DNA from: a bacterium
GTDB taxonomy: Bacteria > Desulfobacterota > Binatia > HRBIN30 > CADEER01
Direction: 5' to 3'
Length of the DNA: 64,000 nt
Assembly (NCBI GenBank): GCA_019637795.1
Contig: JAHBUY010000006.1
Location: forward strand, 178,330 to 242,329
The position numbers and the translations under genes are program-made. Within the stretch, counting starts at the first letter, position 1; each line of letters opens with the position of its first letter. Of the stretch, positions 26,996 through 35,846 are shown in pieces. The notes below the pieces were generated by a model. It saw only the letters and a program-made list of their open reading frames with translations. It had not been told where the DNA came from and did not search any database.

Positions 26996-27185
26996 CCTCG
27001 ATACGACAAGACACCTTCACCACGGAGGCACGGAGCCACGGAGGGTGCAGCGTGGGAATGGCGGGTGGGCGCGATCCCTATGGCCATTGCTGATGGCGTT
27101 GGGGATCTCGCCCCCGAACCCTCTCTTGTCCAGGTGACTCCGTGTCTCCGTGCCTCCGTGGTGAAATGGTTTCGTCACATCCAGC
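26991..27185. repeat. Inverted-repeat hairpin element B (CACGGAG family)
   Basis: The left end GCTAACCTCGATACGACAA parallels element A's GCTAGCCTTGATGCGACAA. Both then run into CACCACGGAGGCACGGAG (27018-27035 here). The right arm 27146-27163 is the exact reverse complement, and the outer right end (to 27185) is more diverged. The centre is different from element A but forms its own hairpin (GATCCC near 27074 pairing with GGGGATC near 27100). The left end overlaps the stop codon of the cassette gene. Confidence 0.72.
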
Positions 27186-27527
27186 GGACGGTCCGCTCCA
27201 GCGGGCGGAACGAAGGCGGCCGGAGCGCGCGGCTGGCGGCGCGCCATCGCTGAGGCGGGCGATCGGTCGCGGTCTCGTCCTGACGCCCCGGGCCCGACGC
27301 CGGGCGCTTGGCACCTTGCCGCGCGGTCGTCGCCCGCCGTCGTCGAGGCTCGCCTGATGCATCCCGCACGCCCGCTCCGCGTCCCGCCCGGCGCGCACTG
27401 ACACCGCGGCGAGGGTGGCGTGACCGCGCGCGTCATCCGCCGTCCGCCGCCTCATCCCACCTCGGCGTTGACTCGGCGAAATCGGCGGCACTACAAGCCG
27501 ACGCATCCACAAGGGGAGGTTCGTTCC
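27186..27527. other. Intergenic region upstream of aldehyde dehydrogenase
   Basis: 342 bp without a recognisable gene. A TTGACT hexamer at 27468-27473 with TACAAG 18 bp downstream is a weak promoter candidate for the aldehyde dehydrogenase. A GGGGAGG ribosome-binding site lies just before the ATG at 27528. Confidence 0.4.
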
Positions 27528-29051
27528 ATGGCGCAGGCAGCAGCACAGTCGGCCATTCCGCTCCATCGCGACGTCGCGGCGTTCATCGGCGGCCGGACGC
27601 GCAAGATGCTGATCGACGGCGCGTGGGTGGAGGCGGCGTCGGGCCGGACCTTCACCACCGTCGACCCCGCGACCGAGGAGCCGCTCGCCGAGGTCCCGGC
27701 GGGCGACAGAGAGGACATCGACCGCGCGGTGCGCGCGGCGCGCCGGGCGTTCGAGAGCGGCCCGTGGCGGCGCATGACGGCGTCGGAACGCGGCCGCGCC
27801 CTGTGGAAGCTCGCCGACCTCATCGAAGCGCGCGGCGAGGAGTTCGCGCAGCTCGAGACGCTCGACAACGGCAAGCCGATCAGCGTCGCCCGCGTCGCCG
27901 ACGTCCCGCTGGTCGTCGACCACTTCCGCTACTTCGCCGGCTGGGCCACCAAGGTCGAGGGCGAGACGATCCCGGTGTCGACGCCCGGCCTGCACGTGCT
28001 CAACTACACGCTGCGCGAGCCGGTGGGCGTCGTCGGCCAGATCATCCCCTGGAACTTCCCGCTGCTCATGGCGGCGTGGAAGCTGGGCGTCGCGCTGGCC
28101 TGCGGCAACACGGTGGTGCTGAAGCCCGCCGAGCAGACGCCGCTGTCGGCCCTGCGCCTCGGCGAGCTGCTCGACGAGGCGGGCTTCCCGCCCGGCGTGG
28201 TGAACATCGTCACCGGCTACGGCGAGACGGCCGGCGCGGCGCTGGCCGAGCACCCGGACGTCGACAAGGTCGCCTTCACCGGCTCCACCGAGGTCGGCCG
28301 CATCGTCATGCGCGCCGCCACCGGCAATCTGAAGCGCGTCTCGCTCGAGCTCGGCGGCAAGTCGCCGAACATCATCTTCGCCGACGCCGACCTCGATGCC
28401 GCCGCGGTCGGCGCCGCCAACGCGATCTATTTCAACCACGGCCAGTGTTGCTGCGCCGGGTCGCGCCTGTTCATCGAACAGAAGGCCTACGACACGGTCA
28501 TGCCGAAGCTGATCGAGTATTCCGAGAAGGTGAAGCTCGGCCCCGGCATGGACCCGGCGACGGAGATGGGGCCGCTGGTCTCGAGCGAGCAGTTCGAGCG
28601 CGTCACCGGCTACCTCGAGCACGGCAGGCAGGAGGGCGCCACGGTGCGCGCCGGCGGCGGCCGCCCGGCGCGCTTCGACAAGGGCTACTTCGTCGCCCCG
28701 ACGGTGTTCAGCGACGTCCGCCCCGACATGAAGGTGGTGCGCGAGGAGATCTTCGGCCCGGTGGTCTGCGCCGTGCCCTTCAAGGATCCCGAGGAGGTGC
28801 GCGCCGCCGGCAACGACACCGCCTACGGCCTCGCCGCCGCGGTGTGGACGAAGGACGTGCAGAAGGCGCACCGCATGGCGGCGGCGCTGAAGGCCGGCAC
28901 GGTGTGGATCAATTGCTACAACATGTTCGACGCCGCCTCGCCCTTTGGCGGCTACAAGCAGAGCGGCTTCGGCCGCGAGATGGGCAAGGCCGCGCTCGAG
29001 CTGTACACGCAGATCAAGAGCGTCTGGGTGAACCTCGGCGAACACGCGTGA
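27528..29051 (+). CDS. Aldehyde dehydrogenase (NAD(P)+)
   Basis: 507 residues from the ATG at 27528, preceded by GGGGAGG; the upstream in-frame extension has no homology. The catalytic Cys is C308 within GQCCCAGSR and the general base is E274 in LELGGKSPN, with the 34-residue spacing of mammalian ALDH2. PWNFPLLMAAWKLG and FTGSTEVGR belong to the NAD-binding domain; EEIFGPVV and SPFGGYKQSGFGRE are also standard. It oxidises aldehydes to carboxylates in the cytoplasm. It is convergent with the bufferin operon with a 19-bp gap. Confidence 0.95.
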   Translation: MAQAAAQSAIPLHRDVAAFIGGRTRKMLIDGAWVEAASGRTFTTVDPATEEPLAEVPAGDREDIDRAVRAARRAFESGPWRRMTASERGRALWKLADLIEARGEEFAQLETLDNGKPISVARVADVPLVVDHFRYFAGWATKVEGETIPVSTPGLHVLNYTLREPVGVVGQIIPWNFPLLMAAWKLGVALACGNTVVLKPAEQTPLSALRLGELLDEAGFPPGVVNIVTGYGETAGAALAEHPDVDKVAFTGSTEVGRIVMRAATGNLKRVSLELGGKSPNIIFADADLDAAAVGAANAIYFNHGQCCCAGSRLFIEQKAYDTVMPKLIEYSEKVKLGPGMDPATEMGPLVSSEQFERVTGYLEHGRQEGATVRAGGGRPARFDKGYFVAPTVFSDVRPDMKVVREEIFGPVVCAVPFKDPEEVRAAGNDTAYGLAAAVWTKDVQKAHRMAAALKAGTVWINCYNMFDAASPFGGYKQSGFGREMGKAALELYTQIKSVWVNLGEHA

Positions 29052-29070
29052 GGAGGACGGCAGGCGTCGC

Positions 29071-30765
29071 TCACTCCAGCGCGCGCACCATCCCCAGCGC
29101 CGTCAGACGCGCCACCGCGCTGGCGCCGGCGCCGAGGTCGCCGTCGCAGGCGCCCTCGATCGCCGCGCCGTCGAGCAGACGGCGCATGACGGCGGCCTCG
29201 GCGGCGGGCAGGCGCAGGCGCTGCACGTCCAAAGCCGGGCGGCAGATCAGATAGTCGACGGCGCCCATCTCGGGGGGCGCCGGCGAGCGGCCAGCGGCAA
29301 CGGCTTCGATGGCCGGTAGCACGTCCGCGGCGCAGTGGACGATGCGCAGCGCGGCCAGGGTGCGGACGCGCAGCCTCGGCCATGCGTCCGGCGGAATCTC
29401 CGCCAGCGCCGCGGCGGCGAGGGGCGGGCCGTCGTCGGGCGCGTCGGCGACCTCGAGGTCGGCCTGCTCGACGGCGGCGATGTCGGCGAGCACCGACGGC
29501 GCGACCGCCAGCGCGCTGCCGAAGCGGTGCGTCGGAATGAATGCCGCGAGCCGCGCGCCGACGCGCGCGAACTCGTAGCCGCGCGGCGGATGGGCGGCGA
29601 CGTAGGCGGCGATCAGCGCCGCCAGCTCGGCCTCGCCGAGGACGTGGCGCAGGGTGGGAAAGTTCTGCCGCAGGCCGCGGCAGAGGCGAACCGCGTAGGC
29701 GTCGCGGTAGACGGCGAGGCCGCGGGCGGCGGCAACCGGCGCGGTCGGCGCCAGCAGCGCGGCGGCGCGCGCGGCGGCGCCGTGATCGACGATCTCGGCG
29801 AAGAGCTGGCGCTGCGCCTCCGCCCAGCGCGGCGATTCCGCCGCGTCGCCCCTGGCCGACTCGACGAGGCGCCGCGTCGGCGGACGCCGCTCCGGCGGCG
29901 TCCGCTCGAGGAACGGTCCGCGCCGAGAGGCGACAGGCGCCGCCGGAAGCGCGCCCGCCGCAGGGATGACCGCCGCGCGCAGCGCCCGCGCACGCTCCAG
30001 CTCGCGCAGCAGGTCGGCGAAATCGGGCAGCGCGTCGTCGCGCTCGAGGATCGTGCCGGCGCCCGGGAAGCGGGCGACGGCGCGTTGGTACAGCGCCCAC
30101 ACCGGGTCCGACACCGGCGCGTCGTGGGTGTCGATGCGCACGTCCGGCAGCACCGCGTGCCCGGCGACGTGAACGTAGGCGACGTCGTCCGGCGCCAGCA
30201 GGGAGAGGTACGGCTCGGGATCCCAGCCGAGATTGGCGGCGTTCACCACCAGGTTGTTGACGTCGAGCAGGACGCCGCAGCCGCTCTGCCGGCAGAGCGC
30301 GGCGAGGAGCTCGGCTTCGCTCATCTCGTTGCCGGCGAAGGCGACGTAGACGGTCGGGTTCTCGAGATACAGGCGCCGGCCGAGCGCCTCCTGCGCCTGA
30401 TCGACGCGGCGGGCGACGTGGCCGAGGACCGCGGAGGTGTAGGCGACCGGCAGCAGGTCGTGCGACTCGCGCCCGCGCCACGAGGTCCAGCTCAGGTGGT
30501 CGCTGACGAAGCGCGGCTCGATCTCGTCGGCGAGGGCGCGCAGGCGCGCCAGGTGGTCCGCATCGAGCGGCTCCTGGCCGGCGATCGACAGGCTGACGCC
30601 GTGCAGGACCAGCGGATAGTCGGCGCGCAGCCGGCGCAGCATCTGCCGGGTGCGGCCGCCGATGCCCATGAAGTTCTCGGAGACCAGCTCCAGCCAGTCG
30701 ACCGGCGGGCGCTGGTCGACGAGATCGCCGAAGTAGCGCGGCCGGAAACCGAGTCCGAAGGACAT
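29071..30765 (-). CDS. bufBC: Fused DUF692 (MNIO) enzyme and DUF2063 partner: BufB-BufC fusion
   Basis: 564 residues. Residues 1-~270 are DUF692: ELVSENFM, LHGVSLSIAG, FVSDHLSWTSW, LENPTVY, GCGVLLDVNNL, VHVAGH and ERDDALPDF. Candidate iron ligands are H55, H90, E135, D168, H203 and E241. A ~50-residue Pro/Arg linker leads to DUF2063 (~315-415, AVYRDAYAVRLCRGLRQNFP, AAHPPRGYEFARVG) and a further C-terminal domain. DUF692 enzymes are multinuclear non-heme iron oxidases that convert Cys of precursor peptides. DUF2063 proteins are normally a separate chain (BufC) that recognises the precursor. The small Cys protein at 30815 is the apparent substrate, 49 bp upstream on the same strand. Confidence 0.9.
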   Translation of the reverse strand: MSFGLGFRPRYFGDLVDQRPPVDWLELVSENFMGIGGRTRQMLRRLRADYPLVLHGVSLSIAGQEPLDADHLARLRALADEIEPRFVSDHLSWTSWRGRESHDLLPVAYTSAVLGHVARRVDQAQEALGRRLYLENPTVYVAFAGNEMSEAELLAALCRQSGCGVLLDVNNLVVNAANLGWDPEPYLSLLAPDDVAYVHVAGHAVLPDVRIDTHDAPVSDPVWALYQRAVARFPGAGTILERDDALPDFADLLRELERARALRAAVIPAAGALPAAPVASRRGPFLERTPPERRPPTRRLVESARGDAAESPRWAEAQRQLFAEIVDHGAAARAAALLAPTAPVAAARGLAVYRDAYAVRLCRGLRQNFPTLRHVLGEAELAALIAAYVAAHPPRGYEFARVGARLAAFIPTHRFGSALAVAPSVLADIAAVEQADLEVADAPDDGPPLAAAALAEIPPDAWPRLRVRTLAALRIVHCAADVLPAIEAVAAGRSPAPPEMGAVDYLICRPALDVQRLRLPAAEAAVMRRLLDGAAIEGACDGDLGAGASAVARLTALGMVRALE

Positions 30766-30814
30766 GGCGAACGCCGGGCCGCCGCCGGGGCTGCCCCCGG
30801 CGGCGGCGCAGCGA

Positions 30815-31057
30815 TCAGTGCTTCAGCTTCGCGGCCTCGTCGGCGGTGACCCAGGCGCCGCCGGCGTCGGTGCAGTCCTTCTCGCTCTTGAGCTCCGGCA
30901 CCTTGCTGCCGGCGCACATGCCGGCGTGCCCCTTGATGCTCTCGCCGCAGGACTTGCGATAGCACGCCTTGGCATCGCCCTCGTCGGCGGCGCGCGCGGC
31001 GCCGCCCAGCGCCAGGATCGCGCCCGCCACCAATGCTCCGAACACCTTGCCGTTCAT
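30815..31057 (-). CDS. bufA: Putative bufferin (RiPP) precursor, BufA-like
   Basis: 80 residues from the ATG at 31057, which has GGAGGGAG upstream. A signal peptide (VFGALVAGAILALGGAARA) is followed by a ~57-residue mature part with four Cys (C32, C37, C48, C62): ACYRKSCGES, MCAGSK and DCTDAGGAW. This follows the DUF2282/bufferin plan of a secreted precursor with conserved Cys modified before export, although the core sequence differs from the BufA1 members I know. It is the first gene of the operon with the fused BufBC. Bufferins are copper-binding; a role in copper homeostasis is inferred. Confidence 0.8.
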   Translation of the reverse strand: MNGKVFGALVAGAILALGGAARAADEGDAKACYRKSCGESIKGHAGMCAGSKVPELKSEKDCTDAGGAWVTADEAAKLKH

Positions 31058-31139
31058 GCTCCCTCCTCGATGTGCGCGGCCCGATGCCGCGTCCCGCGGA
31101 GTATGCGACGCGGGCGCCGAGGCCACAAGGCAGCGGCGG

Positions 31140-32567
31140 TCAGCCGCGCGCCGCCAGCGTCTGCTCGAACAGGGCCCGCACCTCGGCGATGTGCCGATCG
31201 AGGCTGCGGCGGCGCCAGTGCGTGGTGGGGATCGGCTTGTGCACCACCACCTCGACCGTCGCCGGGCGCAGGATGGCGCCGTGCTTGGGCAGCACGTCGA
31301 GGCTGTTCCGGAAGACGATCGGCACCAGCGGCCGGCGGGCGGCCATGGCGAGGTGGAAGGCGCCCTTCTTGAACGGACCGAGGCGCGGCGTCGGGCTGCG
31401 CGTCCCCTCCGGGGCGATGACGATCGAGACGCCGCGGCGCAGGGCGTCGATCGCCGGCTCGAGCGCGTGCACGGCCTCGGCGTGGTGGAAGCGGTCGACG
31501 AAGATGGTGCCGCCGGCGGCGAAGAGCGGCCCGAGCAGCGAGCGCCGGATCTCCTGCTTGGCGATGCCGACGAAATCGCGGCGCAGCAGCTTGCAGAGCA
31601 GCAGGGTCTCGACCGCGCTCTGGTGGTTGAAGATGAAGACCGCCGGGCGGTCCGACCACAGGTACTGCTCGCCGCGCACCTGCAGGTCGACGCCGGCGAT
31701 CGCGGTGCCGAGCTCGCCCCAGGTGCTGAGCGCCAGGTTGAGGCCCTGCTGCCAGTCGCCGGTGAGCAGCGCCGCCGGCAGGCTGAGCAGGAACGACGGC
31801 AGCGCGCTCGCCGCCGCCAGCGCCGTGCGCACCACCTCCTGCGGCGGCGGCGTGCCGCGACTGGTGAAACGGCGCACCGGCCAGCCGCGCTTGGCGGCGA
31901 TGGCGGCGAGCCCGCGGTTGGGGTTGATCGGCCGCGGCCGGCCGACGATGTCGAGCAGCGGCAGGTCCTCGTCGCTGTCGGTGTAGAAGAAGCTGCGCGA
32001 CAGCTCGATGCCGTGCGCGGCGGCGAAGGCGCGCGCCGCGCTCGCCTTGCCGACCCCGTAGCAGGACGGGTGCACCACCTCGCCGGTGATGGCGCCGGCG
32101 GCGTCGAGCGCCAGGCGGGTGCACATCACGTGCGCGATGCCGAGCTCGCGGGCGATCGGATTCACCTGATAGGGCAGCGCCGACGACACCACCGCGACCC
32201 GGTGTCCCTTGCGCTGGTGCGCCTGCACCAGGGCGCGCGATTCGGGGTAGATCGCGGTCGCCAGCCCCTCGGCGAACAGGCGCTCGCCCATCTCCACCAG
32301 CTCCTGCTCCGGCATGCCCGCGAGCAGACCGACGGTGTCGGCGACGAATCCCGAGAAGCCGATGCCGCCGAGTTGGAAGCGGGCCGCCGCGGCGATGCCC
32401 TGCGCCATCGCCGCCGCATCGATCTTGCCGAGCCGCACCAGCTCGCGGACGAACGCGCCGGCCGAGAAGCCGGCGATGAGGGTCCGGTCGAGGTCGAAGA
32501 AGGCGCCGATGCGCGGTCCCGACGGCCCCTTGTCGATGGCGCCGGTGAGCGAGGCGTAGAGGGTCAT
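31140..32567 (-). CDS. HAD-IB phosphatase / 1-acylglycerol-3-phosphate acyltransferase fusion
   Basis: 475 residues. The N-terminal HAD-IB domain has FFDLDRTLI (D25, D27), VSSALP and YTDSDEDLPLL. The C-terminal PlsC-like domain has NHQSAVETL and IAPEGTRS. The acyltransferase box reads H-x4-E instead of the usual H-x4-D, so activity may be altered. HAD-AGPAT fusions occur in many bacteria, where they are thought to process lysophospholipids or phospholipid-derived phosphates at the membrane. The start is the ATG at 32567. A repeat copy lies between this gene and the alcohol dehydrogenase gene upstream. Confidence 0.9.
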   Translation of the reverse strand: MTLYASLTGAIDKGPSGPRIGAFFDLDRTLIAGFSAGAFVRELVRLGKIDAAAMAQGIAAAARFQLGGIGFSGFVADTVGLLAGMPEQELVEMGERLFAEGLATAIYPESRALVQAHQRKGHRVAVVSSALPYQVNPIARELGIAHVMCTRLALDAAGAITGEVVHPSCYGVGKASAARAFAAAHGIELSRSFFYTDSDEDLPLLDIVGRPRPINPNRGLAAIAAKRGWPVRRFTSRGTPPPQEVVRTALAAASALPSFLLSLPAALLTGDWQQGLNLALSTWGELGTAIAGVDLQVRGEQYLWSDRPAVFIFNHQSAVETLLLCKLLRRDFVGIAKQEIRRSLLGPLFAAGGTIFVDRFHHAEAVHALEPAIDALRRGVSIVIAPEGTRSPTPRLGPFKKGAFHLAMAARRPLVPIVFRNSLDVLPKHGAILRPATVEVVVHKPIPTTHWRRRSLDRHIAEVRALFEQTLAARG

Positions 32568-32579
32568 GTCGGCGAGCCC

Positions 32580-32610
32580 AAAACCACAGATGGACGCGGA
32601 TGGCCACCGA
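32580..32610. repeat. ATCCGTG-type dispersed repeat, single copy
   Basis: The sequence AAACCACAGATGGACGCGG followed by ATGGCCACCGA is nearly identical (reverse complement) to the end of the repeat array at 53190-53215. It lies between the alcohol dehydrogenase stop and the HAD-acyltransferase start. Confidence 0.6.
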
Positions 32611-32659
32611 GGCCCGCCCCGGGGCGGCGGGCGAGGCCGCGCCGCGGCGACGACGATCG

Positions 32660-33700
32660 CTACGGCGTCAGCGCCACCTTGAGACAGCCGTCGCGGCGCT
32701 GGTCGAACAGCTCGTAGGCGTGCCGCCCCTCGGCGAGCGGCAGGTGGTGGCTGATCAGGCTGGTCGGATCGAGGCGGCCGCTCTCGATCAGCGGCAGCAG
32801 CATCGGCACGAAGCGCGGCACGTCGACGAGGCCGATGCGGAAGGTGAGATCCTTGATGAACGCCGTCCCCATCGGGAACGGGAACTCGGCGTCGAGCAGC
32901 ACGCCGACGACCGAGAGCACGCCGCCGATGCGCACCAGGTCGAAGGCGAGGCGGACGGTCTCGGCGGCGCCGACGGCTTCGATGACCGCATCGGCGCCCA
33001 CCCCGTTGGTCGCCTGCAGCAGCGCATCGCGCGGGTCCTCCCGCGACGCGTCGACCGGCACGGCGCCGAGCAGGCGCGCCTGTTCCAGGCGGTAGCCGAC
33101 GCGATCGATGGCGACGATGCGCGCCGGCCCGAAGAGCTGGGCGCTCATGATGGCGAAGAGCCCGACCGGACCGCAGCCGACCACCGCCACCGTCTGTCCG
33201 GCCCGGATGTTGGCGTTCTCGGCCGCGTAGTAGCCGGTCGGCAGGATGTCGGTGAGGAACAGCACCTGCTCGTCCGCGAGCTGCGGCGGGCTGGGGAAGA
33301 GGTTGGCGTCGGCGTGCGGCACGCGGATCGCCTCCGCCTGCCCGCCCGGCAGATCGGGGGAGAAGCCGTACACCTTGTTCACCGTCCGCAGGCAGCCGAC
33401 GACGTAGCCGCGGCGGCAGCAGTCGCAGTCGCCGCAGCCGATCACCCCGGGCACGATGACGCGATCGCCGCGGGCGAAGCGGCGCACGCCGCGGCCGACG
33501 TCCTCGACGACGCCGACGCATTCGTGGCCGACGACCACGCCCGGCAGCATCGGCATGACGCCGTGGTACGGGTGCAGATCGGAGCCGCAGATCGAGGCCC
33601 GCGTCACCCGGACGATGGCGCTCCGCTCGTCGTCGAGCGAGGGGTCGGGGACGCTGTCGACGCGGACGTCGTGGGGGCCGTGGAAGACGATGGCGCGCAT
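32660..33700 (-). CDS. Zinc-dependent alcohol dehydrogenase (medium-chain)
   Basis: 346 residues. Catalytic zinc ligands C38 (ICGSD) and H59-E60 (VGHE). The structural-zinc loop has Cys at 89, 92, 95 and 103 (CGDCDCCRRGYVVGC). GDRV precedes it. The Rossmann motif VVGCGPVGL is followed by an acidic residue in AIDR, favouring NAD. It resembles the formaldehyde/glutathione-independent and threonine-dehydrogenase-like branch. It oxidises an alcohol, matching the aldehyde dehydrogenase nearby, but it is not in an operon with it. Confidence 0.92.
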   Translation of the reverse strand: MRAIVFHGPHDVRVDSVPDPSLDDERSAIVRVTRASICGSDLHPYHGVMPMLPGVVVGHECVGVVEDVGRGVRRFARGDRVIVPGVIGCGDCDCCRRGYVVGCLRTVNKVYGFSPDLPGGQAEAIRVPHADANLFPSPPQLADEQVLFLTDILPTGYYAAENANIRAGQTVAVVGCGPVGLFAIMSAQLFGPARIVAIDRVGYRLEQARLLGAVPVDASREDPRDALLQATNGVGADAVIEAVGAAETVRLAFDLVRIGGVLSVVGVLLDAEFPFPMGTAFIKDLTFRIGLVDVPRFVPMLLPLIESGRLDPTSLISHHLPLAEGRHAYELFDQRRDGCLKVALTP

Positions 33701-33879
33701 GCAGGCCTGGTATCAGGACGGGCGCCGATTGGGCAGCGCGTCCGCCGGCTCGCGCGACGCCCGGACGCGAATGAGGAAAGTTGCGCTGGCAATGCGGCGG
33801 CGGGCTGTAGTCTAATGCGCCCAATCCCAGACGAGTTGCCGGCCGCAGCGGGCGGCCGGTCGGACGATCGAGGCCGCTC

Positions 33880-34524
33880 ATGCTGTCAGGCGCGTGCGTG
33901 GAAGCGACGGTGCGACGAGGTGTCCTCGCCGCGCTGCTCCTCTGCGCGCCGGCGGCGCGCGGCGCCGACCCCGTCACCGCCGGCCCCGAGGCGCGCGAAG
34001 CCCTCGCCATCTGTCAGCGCGCCGACGCGGTGCCGTCCGACCAGCAGGCGGCCCTGCTGGCCTTCGGCCTCGAACGCGCCGAGGCGGCCGTCCACGCCGA
34101 CCCGCGCGACGCCGCCGCCCACCTGGCGATCTTCTGCAACCTCGGCAAGCGCCTGCGCCACCGCGGCGGCTGGGGCCTGCTCACCGCCTTCGGCGATTTC
34201 AGCCGGGCGCGCGGCGAGCTCGACACCGCGCTCTCCCTCGCCCCCGACTACCCCGGCGCGCTGGCGGCCAAGGGGCAGATGCTCGCCGAGCTGCCGCGCT
34301 GGCTGGGCGGCGACCGCCAGGAAGCAGAGCGCCTGCTGCGACGGGCCGTGGCCCTCGATCCGCTCGACGGGCGGGTGCGCCTGATCCTCGCCAACGTCCT
34401 GCAGGAGAACGGGCAGCGCGAGGAGGCGCGGACGCACGCGCTGGCCGCCCTCGGCGTGCTCGAGCGCGACGGACCGCAGGACGACCTGGCCAGCGCGCGC
34501 ACCTTCCTCGCCAGCCTGCAGTAG
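33880..34524 (+). CDS. Periplasmic TPR-type protein
   Basis: 214 residues. A signal peptide (LAALLLCAPAARGA) precedes a wholly helical mature protein with TPR-like units: AEAAVHADPRDAAAHLAI, ALSLAPDYPGALAAKG, and AERLLRRAVALDPLDGRVRL. WLGGDRQEAERLL resembles the TatT component found with some TRAP transporters, but no TRAP genes are nearby. Probably a scaffold in the periplasm. Confidence 0.75.
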   Translation: MLSGACVEATVRRGVLAALLLCAPAARGADPVTAGPEAREALAICQRADAVPSDQQAALLAFGLERAEAAVHADPRDAAAHLAIFCNLGKRLRHRGGWGLLTAFGDFSRARGELDTALSLAPDYPGALAAKGQMLAELPRWLGGDRQEAERLLRRAVALDPLDGRVRLILANVLQENGQREEARTHALAALGVLERDGPQDDLASARTFLASLQ

Positions 34525-34751
34525 CGCCGCCGCGCCCCCGCTCGCCCCCCCGGGGGAGCGATCCCACGACCGCCCCGCCCGGGCTGGCTCGCCCACGCCA
34601 GATGCGTTGTGCTTCGCCATGTTAGGCGAGTTCGGCGCCAACAATCCGAGATCGAACAACTGCTTGAATCAGCTCTGCCCCGTTGCCAGAAATGAGAGCG
34701 ATGCGGTCGCCGCATGGCAGATCGGCTGCCGGCGACGGGGGGCCTGCTGGA

Positions 34752-35840
34752 ATGAGCGCTACGGTATTGAATGAGAAAATCGCCCGCTGCCGCCTGATCG
34801 GTTCACTGTGCGTGCTGGTGGCGGTGCTCATCGACCCGCTGCAGCCGGTGCTGAACTTCTGGGGATACGTGCCATCGCCGATGGACCCGGACCTCTTCGC
34901 CCCCGCGGTCGCGCACTGCGTGTACAGCAGCGTCGTGTACCTGCTGTCGCGCGGCTCGTCGCGGCGGGCGCAGGTGAGCGCGGTCGCGACCTGGATCGAC
35001 GTGCTGTTCGCCGGCGTGTTCGCCTTCGCCACCGAGGGCAAGATCGTCGTCTTCGGCCCGTTCTTCACCTTCGCGATCGTGGAAGCCGGCCTGCTCGCCG
35101 GATTGCGGCGCGCGATGGCGGTCGCCGGCGCCAGCATTCTGGTGTGGCTGGTGCTGGTCGCCGCCCTCGCGCCGGACAATCTTCCGATCTCCGTCGGCCG
35201 GGCGCTGTATCTGCTGATCGTCGCGTATCTGGTCGGCTATCTCGGCCAGCAGCGAGCTCGGCTCGAGTCGGAGATGCGGCTGCGCGACGGCGCCGAACAG
35301 CGGGCGCGCATCGCCCGCGACCTGCACGACGGCTATCTCCAGGTGCTCGGCGCCGCGAACCTGCAGCTCGAAGGGTGCCGGGCGCTGCTGCGCGCCGGGG
35401 AGCATCGCGCCGTCGAGAGCGAGCTCGCGGAGTTGCAGCGTGGCATCAACCGCGAACACGACGACGTGCGGACCTACCTCCGCTCCCTGGCGGCGGAGGA
35501 CGCGCCGGCGCACTGCGACGATGCCGCGCCGGACACCCGCTTCTCGCTGCGCCTGACCGTCGACGGCTCGGCGGCGCTGATCGAGCACGTGCTGCACATC
35601 GTGCGCGAGGGGCTGACCAACATCCGGCGGCACTCGGCGGCCGACTCCGCCCGCATCGTCGTCGCCGGCGCCGACGACGGGCTGCGGATCACCATCGACG
35701 ACGACGGCCGCGGCTTCGCGGACACCGCCCAGCTCCCCTGGTCGATTGCCTCGCGGGTGCGCGAGCTCGGCGGCGCGCTGCGCATCCAAAGCGAGGGCGG
35801 CCCCGGCGCCCACCTCCACATCTCGTTGCCGCGCACCTAG
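34752..35840 (+). CDS. Membrane sensor histidine kinase, NarL/DegS type
   Basis: 362 residues from the ATG at 34752. About five to six hydrophobic helices (residues ~15-165) form a membrane sensor without a large periplasmic loop. A coiled-coil then leads to a HisKA_3 domain: RIARDLHDGYLQ with the phosphorylated H192. The HATPase region shows IVREGLTNIRRHSAA and IDDDGRGF, and ends in GAHLHISLP. It is followed by a NarL-type regulator after 6 bp, its evident partner. The signal is unknown. Confidence 0.92.
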   Translation: MSATVLNEKIARCRLIGSLCVLVAVLIDPLQPVLNFWGYVPSPMDPDLFAPAVAHCVYSSVVYLLSRGSSRRAQVSAVATWIDVLFAGVFAFATEGKIVVFGPFFTFAIVEAGLLAGLRRAMAVAGASILVWLVLVAALAPDNLPISVGRALYLLIVAYLVGYLGQQRARLESEMRLRDGAEQRARIARDLHDGYLQVLGAANLQLEGCRALLRAGEHRAVESELAELQRGINREHDDVRTYLRSLAAEDAPAHCDDAAPDTRFSLRLTVDGSAALIEHVLHIVREGLTNIRRHSAADSARIVVAGADDGLRITIDDDGRGFADTAQLPWSIASRVRELGGALRIQSEGGPGAHLHISLPRT

Positions 35841-35846
35841 ATCCCC

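Noticed and set aside
34590..34640. A GTTAGGC heptamer (34614-34620) near somewhat less GC-rich DNA upstream of the NarL-type kinase, suggestive of an attC core
   Set aside because: No matching inverse core and no convincing palindromic arms were found; one heptamer alone is not evidence.
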